A stretch of 64,000 bases of DNA from Nocardia sp. (GTDB lineage: Bacteria; Actinomycetota; Actinomycetes; Mycobacteriales; Mycobacteriaceae), in contig NZ_JAODNK010000176.1 in assembly GCF_025465275.1 (NCBI RefSeq), positions 1-64,000 of the forward strand, read 5' to 3'. Below the pieces are notes generated by a model that worked only from the letters and a program-made list of their open reading frames with translations, was not told the DNA's origin and did not search any database. Every line of letters starts with the position of its first letter. The first letter of the stretch is position 1. Made by a program: the position numbers and the translations under genes. Of the stretch, positions 60,425 through 64,000 are shown piece by piece.

Positions 60425-61243
60425 ATGACCGACCGCGTGGATATCGAGACCCCGTTGGGGTTGGTCACCGTGTACCGAACCGGCGCTGGTGAGCCGGTTC
60501 TGCTGTGGCCCAGCCTTTTGATGGACCACACCTTGTGGACCAAGCAGGTGGAGCATCTGGCTGGGCGGTACCAGACCCTTGCGATCGATCCTCCGGGCCA
60601 CGGGACCAGCTCACCGGTCACGCGGACGTTCACCCTCGGCGAATGTGCCGATTGCGCGTGCGCCATCCTCGATGCGCTGGAGATCCCTCGTGCTCATATC
60701 GTCGGCAACTCATGGGGCGCGATGACGGGTGCGGTGCTGGCGGCGCGATATCCCGAACGGGTGGCATCGGCAGTGCTGTTGAACGGCACGGCCTCCCCGG
60801 CAGGCCGACTCCAGCGCATGAAGTTTCGTGTCCTCGTGACGGCCGCGGGCATTCTCGGCGGGCTCCGTCCACCGCTGGATCGTGCGGTGCTGCGCGCGTT
60901 TCTCGGCCCGACGTCCCTGCGTAGCCGACCGGAAGCAGCCGAGACCGTTCTCGAGGTCGCGTCCAGGGTGAACGTCGAGTCGGCGCGGTACTGCGTGCGC
61001 AGTGTGGTGTCCCAGCGTCCGGACAATGTCGGTCTTCTCGCGGCAGTTTCGTCCCCAGTTCTGGTGGTCGCCGGGGCTGAGGACCGGATATTCCCGATCA
61101 GTGAAGTCCAGGCGATGGCCGCGGCGATTCCTGGCGCCCACTTCGTCGTGATCGAGGAGGCCGCGCACCTGCTCGCTCTAGAAGTTCCCGACCGCATCAA
61201 CGAGTTGGTGAGCGACTTCCTCGCCCAGCACAGCTTCAGCTGA
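60425..61243 (+). CDS. Alpha/beta hydrolase
   Basis: 272-residue hydrolase with GGAGGAG before the ATG. Nucleophile elbow IVGNSWGAMTG; the oxyanion segment PVLLWPSLLMDHTLW, acid AGAEDRIFP and His in EEAAHLLALE. The 3' end overlaps the convergent ABC1-kinase gene by 8 bp. Resembles 3-oxoadipate enol-lactonase-type hydrolases; substrate unknown. Confidence 0.9.
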   Translation: MTDRVDIETPLGLVTVYRTGAGEPVLLWPSLLMDHTLWTKQVEHLAGRYQTLAIDPPGHGTSSPVTRTFTLGECADCACAILDALEIPRAHIVGNSWGAMTGAVLAARYPERVASAVLLNGTASPAGRLQRMKFRVLVTAAGILGGLRPPLDRAVLRAFLGPTSLRSRPEAAETVLEVASRVNVESARYCVRSVVSQRPDNVGLLAAVSSPVLVVAGAEDRIFPISEVQAMAAAIPGAHFVVIEEAAHLLALEVPDRINELVSDFLAQHSFS

Positions 61244-62684
61244 CGACCGAGAACCGCCGCGGGACAGGGGTGGTCCGTACCTGCCGCGCCAGGCCGAGAT
61301 CCGTCGGCTGGGCACTCCGATTGTCGAACCGCTCGAATACCGCCGCCAATTCCGGTGACCAGCGCGCGAATTCACCACGTACCGGCCCCTCGGTATCCAG
61401 CTGGCACACCACGCCGATGGCGGTGAGCAGCGCGCGGGCGAACGGCGTGACGTAGGCGGGGATGCTCATCTGCCGATGCGCATTCGTCAGCCGCAGATCC
61501 ATGACGTGCCGTACCCGATGCCGCAGCCACTCGGTGCTGAATCGGAAATCATGCTGCGTGAACGGTTCGGTGGCCACCGCGATTCCCTCGGCAATGGTCG
61601 CCACGTCGTAGGCGCGATCAGCCTCGACGAACCCGTGCCGCCGCAGCGCGGTATCGAGATCGGCCATGGTGCCATTGAGTGCGGCGTCCATGACTTCACT
61701 GACCAGATCCTCGAATCCGACAGCCGGCCAGACGACGCACGCCCCGAAGTCGACGACCCCGAGCCGCCCGTCCGGCAGCACCCGGAAATTACCGGGATGC
61801 GGATCGCAGTACAGCAGCCCGGTGCGCGTCCACGACGACAGCAGGAATCGCAGAATGAGCATCCCGACGCGGCTGCGTTCCTCCGGCGCACCGGATTCGA
61901 TAATGCGCGAGACCGGTGTGCCGTGCAGCCATTCGCTGACGATCACATTGCCGCGCTGGGTAATGACCTTGGGCACAACAAAATCCGGGTCGTCGGCATA
62001 GACCTCGGCGAAGACACGCTGGTGCTCGGCCTCGGCCGCATAGTCGAGCTCCTCGGCCACGGAGGTGCAGATGGCCTCGGTCACCGCGGGCACATCGGCG
62101 CCGGGAACGAAGACGGTGGCCAGTACCGACAGTCGCCGCAACTGTTCGAGATCATTGAGCACAGCCTCGTGCGCGCCCGGGTACATGACCTTCACCGCCG
62201 CCTGCCGGCCGTCGCGCCACACCGCACGATGCACCTGGCCGATGGAGGCGCCCGCCGCGCGCCGATCGTCGAATTCCCGAAAGTTCCAGCGCCAGCTCTC
62301 GCCCATCTCCGCGGCCATGGTCTCGTGCACCCGGGACGGCAGCATGGTCGGCGCCGAATCCTGCAGCTGCGCCAGTGCCGTTCGATACGGCTCGGCCAGG
62401 TCCGGCGGCAAGGCGAGTTCGTACAGCGCGAGCAGCTGCCCCAATTTGGTGGCGCACCCCTTGAGTTCGCCGAGCACCTCGAAAATGTGCTGCGCCGTGC
62501 GTAGTTGGATGTCCTGGCTGACCTCGGCGGCGGATCTGCCGCGGGCCCGTTGCGCGACCCCCGCCGCCTGCCGCCCGGCGAACGCGATGGGCAGGGCGGC
62601 GATTTTGGCATTGCGAACCGCGGTCCGAACCGGCGGCGTGCCACCGGTACCCCTTGAACGACTGCTGGTTCGCCGCTTGGTCAT
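61236..62684 (-). CDS. ABC1/UbiB-type atypical kinase
   Basis: 482 residues with the UbiB family signatures: the KxGQ motif as KLGQLLALYE, the A-rich loop GASIGQVHRAVW, an invariant Lys in AAVKVMYPGA, and the DPHPGNF and VVDFGACV metal motifs. Members act as ATPases aiding isoprenoid lipid (quinone) biosynthesis. It diverges from the GntR-type gene, with a second homologue starting at 63688. Confidence 0.93.
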   Translation of the reverse strand: MTKRRTSSRSRGTGGTPPVRTAVRNAKIAALPIAFAGRQAAGVAQRARGRSAAEVSQDIQLRTAQHIFEVLGELKGCATKLGQLLALYELALPPDLAEPYRTALAQLQDSAPTMLPSRVHETMAAEMGESWRWNFREFDDRRAAGASIGQVHRAVWRDGRQAAVKVMYPGAHEAVLNDLEQLRRLSVLATVFVPGADVPAVTEAICTSVAEELDYAAEAEHQRVFAEVYADDPDFVVPKVITQRGNVIVSEWLHGTPVSRIIESGAPEERSRVGMLILRFLLSSWTRTGLLYCDPHPGNFRVLPDGRLGVVDFGACVVWPAVGFEDLVSEVMDAALNGTMADLDTALRRHGFVEADRAYDVATIAEGIAVATEPFTQHDFRFSTEWLRHRVRHVMDLRLTNAHRQMSIPAYVTPFARALLTAIGVVCQLDTEGPVRGEFARWSPELAAVFERFDNRSAQPTDLGLARQVRTTPVPRRFSVVS

Positions 62685-62772
62685 TGCTCACCTCATTGTG
62701 TACGCGGCGCACGGCAGTTTCGGTGCGGCCCGCCGCGGTGTGCGCACGTGCAGTTTGGCATATAAGAGCTTA

Positions 62773-62785
62773 AACTGTCTGGGAC
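62773..62785. promoter_or_regulatory. Candidate GntR operator 1
   Basis: AACTGTCTGGGAC in the divergent spacer between the ABC1-type kinase and GntR genes; the same element recurs at 63591-63603. Confidence 0.6.
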
Positions 62786-62814
62786 GTATCCGAAAGTTGT
62801 CGAAAGGTGACAGG

Positions 62815-63588
62815 ATGGGTGCCCAGACGGTCGTCGCGGATGTCGCCGACGAACTGGCTCGCCGCGTCGCGACCGGCGAATACGCGCCCGGCGATCTGAT
62901 GCCATCCGTTCGCCAGGTCGCCGAGGAATTCGAAATGAACCGGGCCACCGCGCAACTGGTGCTCGGCAGGCTGGAGTCCTACGGATTCGTGGACGCGCAC
63001 CGCGGCCGCGGCTTCACGGTGCGTGATGTGCGCCGGGCCGGTGGGCTGGACGTCTACCGCCGCCTGTTCCGGCTCTCCATGCACGCGCCCGAGGTGGCGG
63101 CCGATATTTTCCGCAATATCGTTGCCGCCGAACGGGTCATCGTGCTCGACGCGCTGCTGGACTACACCGAGGGGGAGGGCGGCGTCGAGCCCCGGGCGCT
63201 GCACGGCGCCATCGATGAGCTGGAGACCCTGGCCCGCAGCGAGCATCCCGATCATGCCGGGATGCTGATCATCGAAATCGGTGTGGTGCGCACTCTTCTC
63301 ACCGATCTCGGGCACACCATGCAGCGTGCGGTGCTGAATTCGGTCGGCGAAATGCTGTTCGAGGTGCCGGAGGCGGTGCAGGCGTATTTCGCGGCCTCAC
63401 CGGATCTGCATGTGCTGGTGTGGCGCGCGTTGCTGGCGGTGTGGGAGTCCGATTCCGGCCCCTCCGAACCGCAACTGTCGCTGTTCGAGGATCTGTTCGC
63501 CATGTACCACGAGAGGGTCGTCGCGCATTTCGAGGAACTGGTCGGCGTCACGGAGGATGCCGGAATTTCTGCGCGACAAGCTATTTGA
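62815..63588 (+). CDS. GntR family regulator
   Basis: 257-residue regulator with an N-terminal winged helix (LARRVATGEYAPGDLMPSVR, then VAEEFEMNRATAQLVLGRLE). A helical FadR-type C-terminal domain follows (about 85-250). The ATG is at 62815 with AAGGTGACAGG before it. It lies between two ABC1-kinase genes and both flanking promoters contain GTCTGRGAC, so it probably controls both. Confidence 0.9.
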   Translation: MGAQTVVADVADELARRVATGEYAPGDLMPSVRQVAEEFEMNRATAQLVLGRLESYGFVDAHRGRGFTVRDVRRAGGLDVYRRLFRLSMHAPEVAADIFRNIVAAERVIVLDALLDYTEGEGGVEPRALHGAIDELETLARSEHPDHAGMLIIEIGVVRTLLTDLGHTMQRAVLNSVGEMLFEVPEAVQAYFAASPDLHVLVWRALLAVWESDSGPSEPQLSLFEDLFAMYHERVVAHFEELVGVTEDAGISARQAI

Positions 63589-63613
63589 CCAACCGTCTGA
63601 GACACTCTAGTCT
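63585..63613 (+). promoter_or_regulatory. Promoter of the second ABC1-type gene with candidate GntR operator 2
   Basis: TTGACC (63585-63590) and TAGTCT (63608-63613), exact 17-base spacer. AACCGTCTGAGAC (63591-63603) sits inside the spacer, an ideal repressor position. Confidence 0.75.
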
Positions 63614-63687
63614 TCGATTCGTGTCCGTGGGGCATGCTCTGTCACCTTCGCCCAGGCGAGCAATGGCGATACGAATCGAGGCACCAT

Positions 63688-64000
63688 GGCGGGCAAGAGA
63701 AGAACCGGTCTGGCACGGTCGGCGAAGATCGCGGCACTGCCGGTGGGCATTATGGCCCGGCGCATGACTGCCACCGGCAAAGCCATCATGACCGGCGCCG
63801 ATCGCGGCACCATCGACGAGGCGCTGATCGACAAGGCCGCCGATGAGGTCTTCCGGGTGCTCGGCGAACTCAAGGGCGGCGCCATGAAACTCGGGCAGGC
63901 GCTCAGTGTCGCCGAGGCCGCGGTGCCCTCCCGCTTTGCCGACCGCTATCGAGATGCCCTGTCGCGCTTGCAGAATCAGGCGCCTCCCATGCCGACGGCG
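63688..64000 (+). CDS. ABC1/UbiB-type kinase, 3' end beyond window
   Basis: N-terminal 104 residues of a second UbiB-like protein: MAGKRRTGLARSAKIAALPV, then MKLGQALSVAEAAVP with the KxGQ motif (KLGQ), as in the gene at 61236. GAGG precedes the ATG. The rest lies outside the window. Confidence 0.9.

Overview
The window is a high-GC actinobacterial chromosome segment, most likely from Nocardia or a close relative in the Mycobacteriales. The gene set recA-recX, gluDCBA, miaB, a DUF349 protein, miaA, a SpoU-type methylase, dapF, hflX and fadE20 follows the conserved recA-to-fadE20 order of Mycobacterium tuberculosis and Corynebacterium. Mycobacterial features support this: a dual DNA-damage promoter at recA, an LdtMt2-like L,D-transpeptidase, an MpaB/DUF2236 oxidase, a 13E12-type HNH protein, and many start codons placed 6-8 bases after a TANNNT -10 box, which suggests leaderless mRNAs. 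No tRNA, rRNA, CRISPR array, insertion sequence or complete prophage was seen.

Region 1 (1-24.7 kb) is mostly the conserved core. A truncated DHA2 exporter diverges from a double-domain Lrp regulator. recA carries a LexA box and a PafBC-type promoter and is followed by recX, which here has an unusually long repetitive N-terminal extension and a duplicated C-terminal repeat. A repeat-rich non-coding stretch of about 750 bp separates recX from a glutamate ABC transporter (gluDCBA, minus strand). The tRNA modification genes miaB and miaA, dapF, hflX, an acyltransferase and fadE20 complete the core, interrupted by an MFS/AraC pair, a DUF349 coiled-coil protein and a palindromic REP-like element.

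Region 2 (25-37.3 kb) is lineage-specific. It holds several secreted or membrane proteins of unknown function, a beta-lactamase-fold serine hydrolase, a DUF3089 esterase-like protein, two MFS exporters, two alpha/beta hydrolases and an azoreductase.

Region 3 (37.3-39.9 kb) is the most notable part. A clear SAM-IV riboswitch directly precedes a translationally coupled three-gene operon: an AfsA-type hotdog protein, an HAD-IB phosphatase and an unrecognised protein. This suggests SAM-responsive production of a butyrolactone-like or related phosphorylated acyl compound.

Region 4 (39.9-54.6 kb) contains TetR- and PucR-type regulators beside a carotenoid oxygenase, an HNH-motif lipoprotein, an oxidoreductase, an MpaB oxidase and a flippase. 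It then has an LdtMt2 orthologue and a coupled cluster encoding a metallophosphoesterase, a cupredoxin lipoprotein, a Rieske protein and an ECF sigma factor. The sigma gene and the cupredoxin gene share an upstream motif with identical spacing. GtrA and a peptide deformylase follow, the latter divergent from a PadR regulator across a perfect 16-bp palindrome.

Region 5 (54.6-64 kb) has a COG4705 membrane protein, a 13E12-type HNH protein flanked by purine- and pyrimidine-rich tracts, a TDT transporter, a hydrolase, and two ABC1/UbiB-type kinases either side of a GntR regulator. Both flanking promoters of that regulator carry the same candidate operator.
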